A DNA stretch of 64,000 nt from Flammeovirga yaeyamensis (GTDB lineage Bacteria; Bacteroidota; Bacteroidia; Cytophagales; Flammeovirgaceae): contig NZ_CP076133.1 in the NCBI RefSeq assembly GCF_018736045.1, forward strand, positions 310,001-374,000. The letters are read 5' to 3'. This document shows, piece after piece, positions 15,657-24,749 of this stretch. The notes under the pieces were generated by a model that saw only the letters and a program-made list of their open reading frames with translations, ran no database searches and was not told the origin of the DNA. Each line of letters opens with the position of its first letter. Positions within the stretch are counted from its first letter, which is position 1. The position numbers were made by a program, and so were the translations under genes.

Positions 15657-17189
15657 TTATTTTAAATGTTCTGTTGAGCTATTTGAGGTACGATATAAAT
15701 GAAGTAAGCTATCCATTTCAACTATTTTATCAGGATATTTTTCATATAGATTTACTCTTTGTTCTGGATCTTCTACCATATTGAACAAAAGTCCTTTTGT
15801 TTTGAAATTAGGATAATTCGTAATTTCATCAAAGGCTTTTGGTACCTTTTTATGGCCTCCAGTTGATTTATTAATAAAAACCCAATCTCCTTTTCTAATA
15901 CCCCATATAGATTTATAAGTATTATGAATGGTCGCTTCTCTTAAGGGAGTATTATATTTTTGATCTGTAATTACTGGAGTAAAATCATAGCTATCTGGAG
16001 CTGCTTTTTCCGTAAGTTCAGCACCTGTTATATTAGCCAATGTCGCCATAACATCTACTTGTGAGATCACTTCATTAGAAACAGAATTTGGTTTAATATT
16101 TCCAGGCCATTTAATAATAAATGGGACATGGTGTCCTCCTTCCCAAACATCACGCTTCACTCCACGAAAATTACCCATACTAAAATGATCATATTCTACA
16201 GCTCTTTCGTAAGCATAAGCTTCAGTTCCATTATCTGCACTAAAAATAATAATTGTATTATCTTCTAGTCCTTTTTCTTTTAAAGTTTTCATTACCTGTC
16301 CAACAACCCAATCTGTTTGAAACATATAATCTCCATAGCCTCCAGCTTTAGATTTACCATCGAATTCATCGTTAGGGATTATAGGAGCATGTGGAGAAGG
16401 TAAAGCGAAATAAAGAAAAAATGGTTGATCTTTTTTCTGGTTTTGAAGCCAATCTACTGTTCTATTAGTAAGTGTTGGTAAAACTTCATAAGGGTTCCAA
16501 TCTTTTACTTTAGGACCAAGACGAAATTCCCACCTTCCTTCTTTTGTATCAAAACCAACACTATCCATGTCCATGTCTTCCGAAGGTGCTTCTAAAATTC
16601 TATCATTTTCTATCCAAGCATATGGAGGAAAGTTAATTGTTCCATCTCCAAAATAGTAATCAAATCCTCTGTCTGTTGGTCCACCTTTAATTGGTTTACT
16701 CCAATCAAAATCTTTATTGAGATACATTTTTTTCATTTTCCCCCATAGCATTGCTTCACCTGAAGGTTCATTTTCAAACTCCCAATCCCAACCTAAGTGC
16801 CATTTTCCAATACATGCCGTTTTATATCCTTGTGTTTTTAGAACTTGTGGTAACGTGATATCTGAATCTTTAAAAAAGGGTGCCCCAAAAGAATTTATTA
16901 TATCATGTTGTCTACGCCAATGATAACTACCTGTAAGTAATGCAAACCTACTTGGAGAACAAATACCAGAGGAACTGTGAGCATCAGTAAACCGCATACC
17001 TTCAGTGGCTAATCTATCTAAATTTGGTGTTGGTATTTTAGAATTAGGGTTTTGAATATTGAGATCTCCATATCCCATATCATCAGCATAAATAATCACG
17101 ATATTGGGTTTCACTTTTTTATTTTCTGAACAACTGAACGACGTAAATAATCCTGTTGATATTAGTAATAGTTTTAATAGTTTGTTCAT
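15657..17189 (-). CDS. S1-family sulfatase, lipoprotein
   Basis: 510 residues. The signal ends in a lipobox (LFTSFSC, C20). The sulfatase signature is C77-S-P-S-R, the Cys that is converted to formylglycine, then ALLTG. Metal ligands are visible in [11 protein letters not shown] at the N terminus and in [10 protein letters not shown] later. It hydrolyses sulfate esters, here probably from an algal galactan or a host glycan, on the cell surface or in the periplasm. The subfamily cannot be fixed by eye. The sugar kinase lies downstream but separate. Confidence 0.85.
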   Translation of the reverse strand: MNKLLKLLLISTGLFTSFSCSENKKVKPNIVIIYADDMGYGDLNIQNPNSKIPTPNLDRLATEGMRFTDAHSSSGICSPSRFALLTGSYHWRRQHDIINSFGAPFFKDSDITLPQVLKTQGYKTACIGKWHLGWDWEFENEPSGEAMLWGKMKKMYLNKDFDWSKPIKGGPTDRGFDYYFGDGTINFPPYAWIENDRILEAPSEDMDMDSVGFDTKEGRWEFRLGPKVKDWNPYEVLPTLTNRTVDWLQNQKKDQPFFLYFALPSPHAPIIPNDEFDGKSKAGGYGDYMFQTDWVVGQVMKTLKEKGLEDNTIIIFSADNGTEAYAYERAVEYDHFSMGNFRGVKRDVWEGGHHVPFIIKWPGNIKPNSVSNEVISQVDVMATLANITGAELTEKAAPDSYDFTPVITDQKYNTPLREATIHNTYKSIWGIRKGDWVFINKSTGGHKKVPKAFDEITNYPNFKTKGLLFNMVEDPEQRVNLYEKYPDKIVEMDSLLHLYRTSNSSTEHLK

Positions 17190-17522
17190 ACAATTAGTTA
17201 TAATTTTGTTATTTAATTTAGTTGTGGTTACAAAAGCACAACTATTACATCTTTAAAGTCTAGCTATTTTTTACACATCATTTTGAAAAATCATAGCAAA
17301 TATTGATCGATATTTACTTGAGAAGTACATTACTATATTTAACAGGTAAGATTACTATTCTAAAATAACTTTTTATAACATATTTGGAAAGTTTACCTAA
17401 AAAGGTATCAAATTCTCTTCTGAATATTGATACCTTCTACAACAACACTTAAAAATAAAACACATCAGTTGTTAAAATAATCTATACTATTGATACCATT
17501 TATTAATCAATTTCTATTCTAC
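17190..17522. other. Noncoding spacer
   Basis: About 330 AT-rich bases between the end of the cobalamin locus and the sulfatase start. It presumably holds the sulfatase promoter; no clear hairpin, repeat or consensus promoter was recognised. Confidence 0.35.
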
Positions 17523-18593
17523 CTACTGAAACACAATCTCATTCGGTATCACCCCTACCTGAAAAGAATCCAACTTCACACCCATGTCGCTGTACCTAAA
17601 GACCCAACCTTTTTGGACATAATCTATGGCATCGGTCACATAAATCTCGTTATTTCGAGGATTGACTCCTAAGCCATAAAACAGTCTCTTGCCTTTGGGA
17701 ACAATCACTTTTCTCTCAAAATGATCTGCGTAAATATCTTGTTGGATGACGTCCCTTTGAATAAAGTACAATTGATCTCCTTCCTTATTTATTCTTAATC
17801 GAGAGGGCATACTCAAGTAATCATTGGCACTTAAAGAGAAAGATTTTGTGATACTAAACGTGGTAGGATCTACTTGCACTAAGGCCGGCTGAAGTTCTTC
17901 CAAACCACCATTACACAACACCCATAACATATTATCTTTGTCCTTTACAATATCAATTGGCCCAATCGGCAGCTTTAAACTATCAATAATTTCATCGGTG
18001 TTGGTATCTAATTTAAGGAGAAGCTGACCGCCTTTTCTTCTATCAAATACTGTTTTGGTCTCGGTAACATACACATACTGACCTAGCTGACACATCTTCT
18101 CTGTCCATCCAGTGGAAGCTATATTTTTAGTCACTTCATTCTTCTCTAAATCCACCACATAGATTTTATCAGAATATAAGTCGGTCACATAAGCTTTCTT
18201 TTCATCCACCTGATGTAAATATCTTGGACTACTGTTCGGAATCTCTATTCTATCGATCCACTTCCCTGTCGTTTCCTCCATAATATCAATGCGGGCAGAG
18301 TTATTGACACAAATGTAGGCTTCATCACCAATTAAAGTCATGGATTGTGCCACATTGCCCAACTCGAAGTTATTGATACTCTTATATAACTCATTATTTA
18401 CCGTATCCGAATCGTAACGTTTGTGAGATAAAGTGGCTACTCCCCAATCGAAATTCCCTTCGTTGACGACATAAACTCCCTCCTTGAAAGTGACGTCTTC
18501 TTCCACTTCTTTTTCAGTTGATATTGGCATGCTGTCCTCTACAGAATTACAAGCAATTAAACTGAAAAATGCTATATATATTATGTATTTCAT
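17523..18593 (-). CDS. btuG: BtuG-like surface beta-propeller lipoprotein (cobalamin binding)
   Basis: 356 residues: signal with lipobox (FSLIACNSVED), then repeated blades such as VYVVNEGNF, GDEAYICVNNSARIDIME and DKIYVVDLEKNEVTKNI, a YncE/DUF5074-type seven-blade propeller. In Bacteroides, BtuG binds B12 with very high affinity outside the cell and hands it to BtuB. Here it is 2 bases downstream of the TonB receptor, in a locus headed by a cobalamin riboswitch, which supports the role. The symbol is by analogy; binding is inferred. Confidence 0.75.
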   Translation of the reverse strand: MKYIIYIAFFSLIACNSVEDSMPISTEKEVEEDVTFKEGVYVVNEGNFDWGVATLSHKRYDSDTVNNELYKSINNFELGNVAQSMTLIGDEAYICVNNSARIDIMEETTGKWIDRIEIPNSSPRYLHQVDEKKAYVTDLYSDKIYVVDLEKNEVTKNIASTGWTEKMCQLGQYVYVTETKTVFDRRKGGQLLLKLDTNTDEIIDSLKLPIGPIDIVKDKDNMLWVLCNGGLEELQPALVQVDPTTFSITKSFSLSANDYLSMPSRLRINKEGDQLYFIQRDVIQQDIYADHFERKVIVPKGKRLFYGLGVNPRNNEIYVTDAIDYVQKGWVFRYSDMGVKLDSFQVGVIPNEIVFQ

Positions 18594-18595
18594 TT

Positions 18596-20554
18596 TTATA
18601 AATTGTAAGTGATGGTAAATTGAAACACTCTGCCAGGCATAGGTTTCCTAGCAATCGACTGATAATGATATCCAAAAATGTTTTCCACTCTGGCTTTAAT
18701 ATCCCAAGTCGACTTATTCCATTTCACCTGTTTACCAATAGTGAAATTAGTGAGGTAATAAGGGGGCAAATACTCGCTTCCATCTGTTTGTGTAAGCCTT
18801 TCTCCATAGACTTGTTGCTCGACAATGCTGTACCATTTTTTATAATTCACCTGAAGGTATCCTTGGAAAGATCCCACCGGAGTATAGATCAATTGCTTAC
18901 CCACCGATTGATCCAATTCGTCGGAGGCTTCAGTATTTTCAGACTTCACCATAGATACCGAAGTGTATAAGTGCAATTGCCAATCGTTCTTTTTATAGCT
19001 TACTTCAGCAATTTGTTCCAATCCTCTAGAATGCACTCTTCTCAAATTCTCTGGACGCCACAAATTACTTACGGCAGGCTTCCAAACAATCCAGTTATCA
19101 ATTAAGCTATTGAAAGCTGTCAATTCGTATTTCCATTGCCAAGCAGATCTGGTATTGGACCTCAATTTAAACGTTCCTTCATACGTCCATCCCTCTTCCG
19201 GAAGTAAATCGGGATTCCCCACCGGGTACCAATAGCGGTCATTAAGTGAGGGGGCGTGGAAGTTTTTAGAAACATTACCTCTCACACCCACCACCATTTT
19301 ACTTTCTGGGGTAAAGTCAGAATCAATACCTAAAGATGGAAGAAATGGTTTGATATCCCCATCAATCCATTCTTGACGTGCTAGAAAACTTACGGTCGTT
19401 TGGTTGAATACCACCCAGTCCAATCCAGCATACAAGTCCAATGTGTGTTGATTCACATTTTGATTACTTGTATCGGTAACTGAATGATACGCATTACTTT
19501 GAATTTGATCGTAATAGTCGTCTATTCCACCTCTAATGAGAAATTGTGGTGTGAGTTGGTAAGTGGCTCTAAAATGATTTTGCCACTGAGTTGAACGAGA
19601 ATCGCTTTCGGTATATTTCGGATTTTCATCGTTATTTAACTGACGTTTATACCATAAATCATCAATTAATAAGGCGGTGATATATTCCGTTTTTAATTTA
19701 TCATTATTGAATTTCCAGTTTCCTAAAAGTTTGAAAGAATCGTCTCCCTGCCAACTGTCTCCATTTTTATTATCCATAGATGGAGTCAATTCTCTATCAC
19801 TTTTTTGGTACCAAGCGTTAAGTTGTATTTGATGTTGGTCGTTGACTTTCCAAGCCAATTCTTGCATGCCTCCGTATTGAATTTGGGCAGAATGATCGTT
19901 CACCCATGTAGGTGATCCGGGTTGTAATGGGTTGACAAACTCAAATTGATTTTGAGCATTTTTGTAAAATAACTTTGTTGTAGATTGTAGCTTCGTATTT
20001 CCTAATGTGACACTTGCGTTTGTGATGCTATTGTTTAATGAATTGACTGTTTGTGATGCCATCACTTTGGTATGATCTTCATAGACCACTTTGGAGTTCA
20101 TCTGTATGCCTCCACCAAGACCGCCCGTGCCTTGTAATAAACTCGATCCTCCATAATTGATAGTGATTTCATCGGTAAAAGCGACTGGAAACAAGGATAA
20201 ATCGACTTGTCCCAACATGGGTGAATTTAAATTGATACCGTTCCAATACACTTGTGTATGGGAGGCTCCTGTTCCCCGAAAAGACGGTGTTGCCGTTCCT
20301 CCTGCCCCATAACTTTTGATAAATATGGGTGTCTGAAGCGTCAATAATTCACCTAATGACGCGGATAGATATTGCTCAATTTTTTCCTTGGTAATTTGAG
20401 TGGATTTAAAACTTAATCGTTCTGGAATTCTTTGTGCCCGAACTTCTACTTCGTGTAAATATCGAGTACTGTCTGCGTACTGAGCATTTGATGTAAACGT
20501 GAAAGTGAGCATCAAAAAAGCTATTAAGCTGACTGGTTTCATTTTTTGTTTCAT
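18596..20554 (-). CDS. btuB: BtuB-like TonB-dependent receptor
   Basis: 652 residues, the size of a BtuB-type barrel rather than of SusC. A signal peptide ends at SNAQ. Then comes a plug domain (YLHEVEVRAQRIPERLSFKS, PSFRGTGASHTQVYWNGINLN) and a beta barrel ending in an aromatic-rich strand (GRVFQFTITYNL). With the riboswitch and the BtuG-like partner this is most likely the outer-membrane vitamin B12 transporter. It is separated by 176 bases, holding three palindromes, from the DUF4465 lipoprotein gene. Confidence 0.8.
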   Translation of the reverse strand: MKQKMKPVSLIAFLMLTFTFTSNAQYADSTRYLHEVEVRAQRIPERLSFKSTQITKEKIEQYLSASLGELLTLQTPIFIKSYGAGGTATPSFRGTGASHTQVYWNGINLNSPMLGQVDLSLFPVAFTDEITINYGGSSLLQGTGGLGGGIQMNSKVVYEDHTKVMASQTVNSLNNSITNASVTLGNTKLQSTTKLFYKNAQNQFEFVNPLQPGSPTWVNDHSAQIQYGGMQELAWKVNDQHQIQLNAWYQKSDRELTPSMDNKNGDSWQGDDSFKLLGNWKFNNDKLKTEYITALLIDDLWYKRQLNNDENPKYTESDSRSTQWQNHFRATYQLTPQFLIRGGIDDYYDQIQSNAYHSVTDTSNQNVNQHTLDLYAGLDWVVFNQTTVSFLARQEWIDGDIKPFLPSLGIDSDFTPESKMVVGVRGNVSKNFHAPSLNDRYWYPVGNPDLLPEEGWTYEGTFKLRSNTRSAWQWKYELTAFNSLIDNWIVWKPAVSNLWRPENLRRVHSRGLEQIAEVSYKKNDWQLHLYTSVSMVKSENTEASDELDQSVGKQLIYTPVGSFQGYLQVNYKKWYSIVEQQVYGERLTQTDGSEYLPPYYLTNFTIGKQVKWNKSTWDIKARVENIFGYHYQSIARKPMPGRVFQFTITYNL

Positions 20555-20581
20555 AAGCTTTTGTTATACACTACCTGTTTT

Positions 20582-20687
20582 GCCCACGATTAAAATCGTG
20601 GGCTGGTGATAGGTTGATTTTGGCAACACTAAAGTGTTGCCAAAATTAGGTTGAGGATCGAAAACGATGCAGACTTAAGTCTGCATC
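20582..20687. repeat. Cluster of three different strong palindromes
   Basis: Three near-perfect palindromes lie within 106 bases: arms GCCCACGATT/AATCGTGGGC (20582-20603), ATTTTGGCAACACT/AGTGTTGCCAAAAT (20617-20646) and GATGCAGACTT/AAGTCTGCATC (20666-20687). No U-tract follows. They look like REP/BIME-type elements and may also act as mRNA stabilisers or processing sites between the genes upstream and btuB. Confidence 0.65.
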
Positions 20688-20730
20688 AATTCCTTCTTCA
20701 GCAACCCTTGATTTCTATCATAGATCCCTA

Positions 20731-22152
20731 CTATTCTTCATCTATATCTTTAAAGAAACTAATGTCTTTCATACAGAAATACATAGGAGTTTTAAAATCG
20801 CCTGGAGGTGCTGTTGCAGGATCTGAGGATGACATATCAAATGTTAGCTTACTAACCACACCTAATAACGAAAGATCAACAGCTTTCCAAGTATCCAATA
20901 TATCTTCTCCTTCTGCTAGAGAAACATCTATTGTCCCGGTCGGATTTCCATCTTTATCCCATCCTTTTACAGTTACTTTAAACCAATCTCCAGCTTCAAA
21001 TTTCTTTGCTAACCAATCTCCTTGTTTCATACTTAAGTAACCATAAGCATTGTTGGTGAATGATATTGTATTTAATTGAACAGGATTGACGAAAACCAAG
21101 CTATCTGGATTCCAAGTTGGTCCCATCGATTTTGGTGCTTTATACATCACTAAATATTGTTCTCCATCTTCAACTTTTGCAGGGTAAGCTGCGTATTGAA
21201 TGTCTAATTGATTATTAGGGTAGTGATCTGGATCTACAGTGGTTCCATCGTAGTTTGAAATGGCTGTTCCCATTTTCGTCATCATATCGATGAAATTAAG
21301 GTTACTGATTTTGATTTTCCCGTCAATGACCTTCTCATCATAGCAGTCCATTTCATCCATATTTTCGAAGTAATTGCCTCCTTTTCCCCACCAATAGGTA
21401 TTTACCGATGTTAATGTACCGTCGTTTAAATCAACATAAACAATAGCTGTTTCCCATTTTGCTTTTAAATTGATGTTTTCTGTGATCTTTGTTTCAAAAT
21501 CAAAAAGTTGATCTCCGTTATACCAACCTTCGAAGAGGAACTTATCTTTTGTTGGCTCTTCAGGTGGAGTAACTTTTTCATTTTCATCGATCGTTACTTG
21601 TTGTAGTTGCTCACCATTGTCAGGATCAAAAGTGATCACAAACTGATTGATCACTTCTTCATAAACAGCAATTAGTGTAAGATCTTCAGTAATTGGTGAA
21701 TCGAATTTGAATGGGGTACCATCAACTGACCAATACTTAAAAATATATCCGTCTTTTAATGGATGCTGTGGTTCAACAATTTTTTCATCTTCGATGATCG
21801 TTACCACACTATCCTTTGTTTCATTATCAAATTGGAAAGTTACATTATGAGTAACTACCAATTCTTCCCACTTTGCAGTTAATGTAAAATCATTAACCAC
21901 TTCCGATTTAAAATCGTAGGCCTCTTCTTCTTTTGTCCATTCGACAAATTCATGACCTGCTCTTTCTGGAGAAGTTGGTTCTTTTACCACTCCACCTTTT
22001 ACAATTTCTTGTGCTTCGACTTGAGTACCTCCATTCGTTTCAAAAGTAACTTTGAAGACTTCGAGCAACTCATCGTTTTCCTTGTTACACCCTGTAAAAA
22101 CGAAGAATGTAACTAATACGATTAGATTGAATAGATTCGATTGCTTGTTCAT
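20731..22152 (-). CDS. Lipoprotein with three InlB-type repeats and a DUF4465 domain
   Basis: 473 residues. Lipobox VFTGCNKEND. Three Listeria-Bacteroides B repeats at about 33-92, 97-160 and 165-233 (VTFETNGGTQVEAQEIV, VTFQFDNETKDSVV, ITFDPDNGEQLQQVT, each with a hydrophobic EWT/YWS/GWY turn). The last 240 residues match DUF4465 (TYWWGKGGNYFENMDEM, NTISFTNNAYGYLSMKQGDW, TFDMSSSDP). DUF4465 proteins recur in Bacteroidota B12 uptake loci as surface accessory proteins. The repeats probably form a stalk. Confidence 0.75.
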   Translation of the reverse strand: MNKQSNLFNLIVLVTFFVFTGCNKENDELLEVFKVTFETNGGTQVEAQEIVKGGVVKEPTSPERAGHEFVEWTKEEEAYDFKSEVVNDFTLTAKWEELVVTHNVTFQFDNETKDSVVTIIEDEKIVEPQHPLKDGYIFKYWSVDGTPFKFDSPITEDLTLIAVYEEVINQFVITFDPDNGEQLQQVTIDENEKVTPPEEPTKDKFLFEGWYNGDQLFDFETKITENINLKAKWETAIVYVDLNDGTLTSVNTYWWGKGGNYFENMDEMDCYDEKVIDGKIKISNLNFIDMMTKMGTAISNYDGTTVDPDHYPNNQLDIQYAAYPAKVEDGEQYLVMYKAPKSMGPTWNPDSLVFVNPVQLNTISFTNNAYGYLSMKQGDWLAKKFEAGDWFKVTVKGWDKDGNPTGTIDVSLAEGEDILDTWKAVDLSLLGVVSKLTFDMSSSDPATAPPGDFKTPMYFCMKDISFFKDIDEE

Positions 22153-22215
22153 TTTATTTAGTTAAATACAATTTTATTTATTATTTAATTCTAGGTTTAT
22201 TTCATATTTAAAAGA

Positions 22216-22252
22216 TCTCCCAACCCCTAAGCACATGAAAGAGGTTGAGAGA
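22216..22252. terminator. Hairpin in the cobalamin locus
   Basis: TCTCCCAACCCCT pairs with AGAGGTTGAGAGA with one small bulge. No good U-tract follows on either strand, so it may be a processing or stability element rather than a terminator. Confidence 0.35.
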
Positions 22253-22311
22253 TACTACACATAAACTACCGCAAGCGAAGTGTCGTTATCGCCTGTGATA
22301 TTCTACTTACT

Positions 22312-22373
22312 AAAAAAAGGCAGCGATTATGTTCTCATAATTTTCTAGTTTTACATGTCAGCTGCTGCCTTTT
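22312..22373 (-). terminator. Intrinsic terminator inside the cobalamin locus
   Basis: On the minus strand AAAAGGCAGC and GCTGCCTTTTTTT make a stem with a long A/T loop and a seven-T run, directly after the gene stopping at 22375. It should end or reduce transcription before the DUF4465, btuB and btuG-like genes, so these need read-through or their own promoter. Confidence 0.6.
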
Positions 22374-22374
22374 A

Positions 22375-23709
22375 TTATTCAATTTCTAACAAAGAAATAT
22401 CCGCAGCTTTCACAATTTCAGTAGATCTTTCTCCTAACCAACCTGCCATATCAGTTGTGGCAGTGTGCACTTTCACGAAATCTACAGCTACTAGATTTAC
22501 TTTGTTTCCTTCCTTATCTACAGCATTATCTAAATCAAACACATCGGCCGCTTGTAGGACACCTTCTTGCTCGTACCCTTTGTTGTCGGCATAACCCCAA
22601 TCGTAAGCATTGTTTGAGTAGATGCCATCTTCTTCCGTTAAATTGGAAGCCAAGCAAGTACCTTCAAATGTAATTTGGCCTTCAGTATAATAACTTGAGT
22701 TAGGGAACATCGCATGTTGATGGAAAGGCTCAACGGGTTTGAAGTCAAGTACTCCTTCTTCTGTTTCGCCAGCATACTCGCTCACATATTTAATTTCATA
22801 TTCATTCTCACCTTCTTCAGGTTTGAAATAAGTGATTTTGAAATTGTGTTTTGTTTCCGGTTTATCGTATTCACTACCTTTCAATTGGTACCAAGGCTCA
22901 TCATCATCGGCAATACCATTTCCATTAAGATCTTGACAAACCATTACGATTCCTGGCTCACAGCTATCACCGTAAGGTCCTGTAAATGAATTACCGTAAA
23001 TCGCTAAATCGTTTCCATCATTGTTCATGATAGAGTGATCAAACTTAAATGTAACTGAACCTCCAAATGTTCCCAAAGAGATAAATTGATGTGAATCGCC
23101 AATAATGTTTTCCATAGATGGCTCTTTATCTACATAATTTACAAACTGACCTGGAGCTGGTGAAAAATCCAATACTTCTGTAATAAATGGAGTGGCATCA
23201 GGGTTTACATTGGGTTTATAAGCTTCTTTATAGTTTGCTATTAGGATAGTTTCCTTTGTTATTGGCGTGGCAAAATCAAATACTTCTTCTCCGCTCATCC
23301 AAGCCACAAAAACATAGTCATCTTTTGTTGGATCATTAGGCTCCGTGATGAAGTCGTTTTCAATTACAGTTACCACACTATCAGCAGCACCGTTATCAAA
23401 TTGAAAAGTTACATTATAAGTAACCGCAATCGCTTCCCATTCGGCTATCAATGTAAAATCATTCAATACTTCTTCCTCAAAGTTATAAGGATCGTCGTTT
23501 TTAGTCCAGTTTAAGAATTCGTGTCCAGCTCTTTCAGGATCTACTGGCTTAGTAACCACTTCACCATGAGTCACTTCTTGAGTAGGTATTTGTGTACCAC
23601 CATTTGTTTCAAAGCTGACGCTATGAATTGCCGGTGCTTCATCGTTTACCTGACAACTAGATAAAATGAGAAGAGATACCAAAAATTGTAAAATTCGTTG
23701 TTTAGCCAT
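22375..23709 (-). CDS. Lipoprotein with two InlB-type repeats and a B12-locus surface domain
   Basis: 444 residues from ATG 23709; an upstream in-frame ATG at 23835 would overlap the previous gene by 86 bases and hide the signal peptide, so it is rejected. Lipobox LLILSSCQVND. Two B repeats at about 30-90 and 93-155. The rest is a domain shared with the next gene (VLDFSPAPGQFVNYVD, TFGGSVTFKFDHSIMN, EPGIVMVCQDLNGNG, DEPWYQLKGSE, EDGIYSNNAYDWGYADNKG). The Asp/Asn-rich segment NGNGIADDDEP could bind calcium. Likely a surface accessory for B12 capture by context. Confidence 0.75.
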   Translation of the reverse strand: MAKQRILQFLVSLLILSSCQVNDEAPAIHSVSFETNGGTQIPTQEVTHGEVVTKPVDPERAGHEFLNWTKNDDPYNFEEEVLNDFTLIAEWEAIAVTYNVTFQFDNGAADSVVTVIENDFITEPNDPTKDDYVFVAWMSGEEVFDFATPITKETILIANYKEAYKPNVNPDATPFITEVLDFSPAPGQFVNYVDKEPSMENIIGDSHQFISLGTFGGSVTFKFDHSIMNNDGNDLAIYGNSFTGPYGDSCEPGIVMVCQDLNGNGIADDDEPWYQLKGSEYDKPETKHNFKITYFKPEEGENEYEIKYVSEYAGETEEGVLDFKPVEPFHQHAMFPNSSYYTEGQITFEGTCLASNLTEEDGIYSNNAYDWGYADNKGYEQEGVLQAADVFDLDNAVDKEGNKVNLVAVDFVKVHTATTDMAGWLGERSTEIVKAADISLLEIE

Positions 23710-23749
23710 TTTAATTAGTTTTTTAAGAGATTGATTTTTATTGAGATGT

Positions 23750-24682
23750 TTAATTTTCTTCTTGAGGTAGTAATGAGATATCCGCCGCTTTGAATACTTC
23801 TGTTGATCGTTCGCCAATTCGACCATTAATATCAATGGTAGCCGTATAGACTTTTACAAAATCAACAGCGATTAAATCTACACTTTGTCCGTTTTTGTCT
23901 ACTGCGTTACTGATATCAAAAAGGTCTGCGGATCTTAAAATACCTTCTTGTTCATAACCTTTATTGTCTGCATACCCCCAATCGTAGGCATTGTTGTAAT
24001 ACACTCCGTCTTCTTCTGTTACATTTGAAGCTAGAAGTGTACCCGTGAAAGAAATCTCATCTTCCTCATAAAAAGATGGAAACATAGGTTGAGGATGCCA
24101 AGGTATCACGGGTCTAAAATCGAGTTCACCTTCTTCCACCTGACCGGCATATTCTTTTTTATATTTAATGATATGAGTATCATCTTCCGCCTCAGGTTTA
24201 TAGTAAGTTACTCTTACATCATGTTGTGTTTCAGTTTTATTAAATTCACTACCCTTTAATTGATACCAAGGCTCATTTTCATCAGGTACTCCGTTATGAT
24301 TAAGATCTTGACAAACCATTACTATTCCTGGTTCGCTACTTCCTTCGAATGGGTTTCCGTAAATAGCCAAATCATCACCTTCTTTATTCATAATGGAATG
24401 ATCAAATTTAAATGTTACTGATCCTCCAAAAGTGCCTAAGGAGATGAACATGTACGTATCTCCTACAATGTTTTCTTTAGTGTCTAAGTCGTTATCCACT
24501 TTATTTAGAAACTGACCCGGCGCTGGAGAAAAATCCAGTACTTCTGTGATGTATGCAGTGGCATCAGGATTTTCGATAGGCACATACGTATTCTCTTCCG
24601 ATGTCTCATCGTTAGTAGAGTTTTGGCATGAAGCGAAAATACCTGTTGCTAAAATTAGGCTTGCAAAAATGTTCTTTTTCAT
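23750..24682 (-). CDS. Surface lipoprotein, paralogue of the next gene without the repeats
   Basis: 310 residues. Lipobox ATGIFASCQNS, then directly the domain TAYITEVLDFSPAPGQFLNK, SLGTFGGSVTFKFDHSIMNK, PGIVMVCQDLNHNGVPDENE, PWYQLKGSEFNK, VYYNNAYDWGYADNKGYEQE. It matches the C-terminal domain of the following protein closely through most of its length. Such proteins sit next to BtuB in Bacteroidota genomes, often annotated only as cell surface protein. It lacks the InlB repeats, showing modular gain or loss within a tandem duplication. Confidence 0.75.
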   Translation of the reverse strand: MKKNIFASLILATGIFASCQNSTNDETSEENTYVPIENPDATAYITEVLDFSPAPGQFLNKVDNDLDTKENIVGDTYMFISLGTFGGSVTFKFDHSIMNKEGDDLAIYGNPFEGSSEPGIVMVCQDLNHNGVPDENEPWYQLKGSEFNKTETQHDVRVTYYKPEAEDDTHIIKYKKEYAGQVEEGELDFRPVIPWHPQPMFPSFYEEDEISFTGTLLASNVTEEDGVYYNNAYDWGYADNKGYEQEGILRSADLFDISNAVDKNGQSVDLIAVDFVKVYTATIDINGRIGERSTEVFKAADISLLPQEEN

Positions 24683-24698
24683 AACACAAATTGAAAAT

Positions 24699-24727
24699 GT
24701 AGGGTAAAAACAAAGTCTTTACCCTAC
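24699..24727 (-). terminator. Strong intergenic hairpin in the cobalamin locus
   Basis: GTAGGGTAAA and TTTACCCTAC form a 10-base perfect stem with a 9-base loop between the first and second lipoprotein genes. It is followed on the minus strand only by ATTTTC, so partial termination or mRNA processing is as likely as full termination. Confidence 0.45.
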
Positions 24728-24749
24728 CCAGATTAATATTTAATATGAT

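Noticed and set aside
17490-17672. 60-codon plus-strand ORF
   Set aside because: Antisense to the end of the BtuG-like gene.
23710-23835. Longer start of the second surface lipoprotein
   Set aside because: It would overlap the previous gene by 86 bases and place the lipoprotein signal inside the protein.
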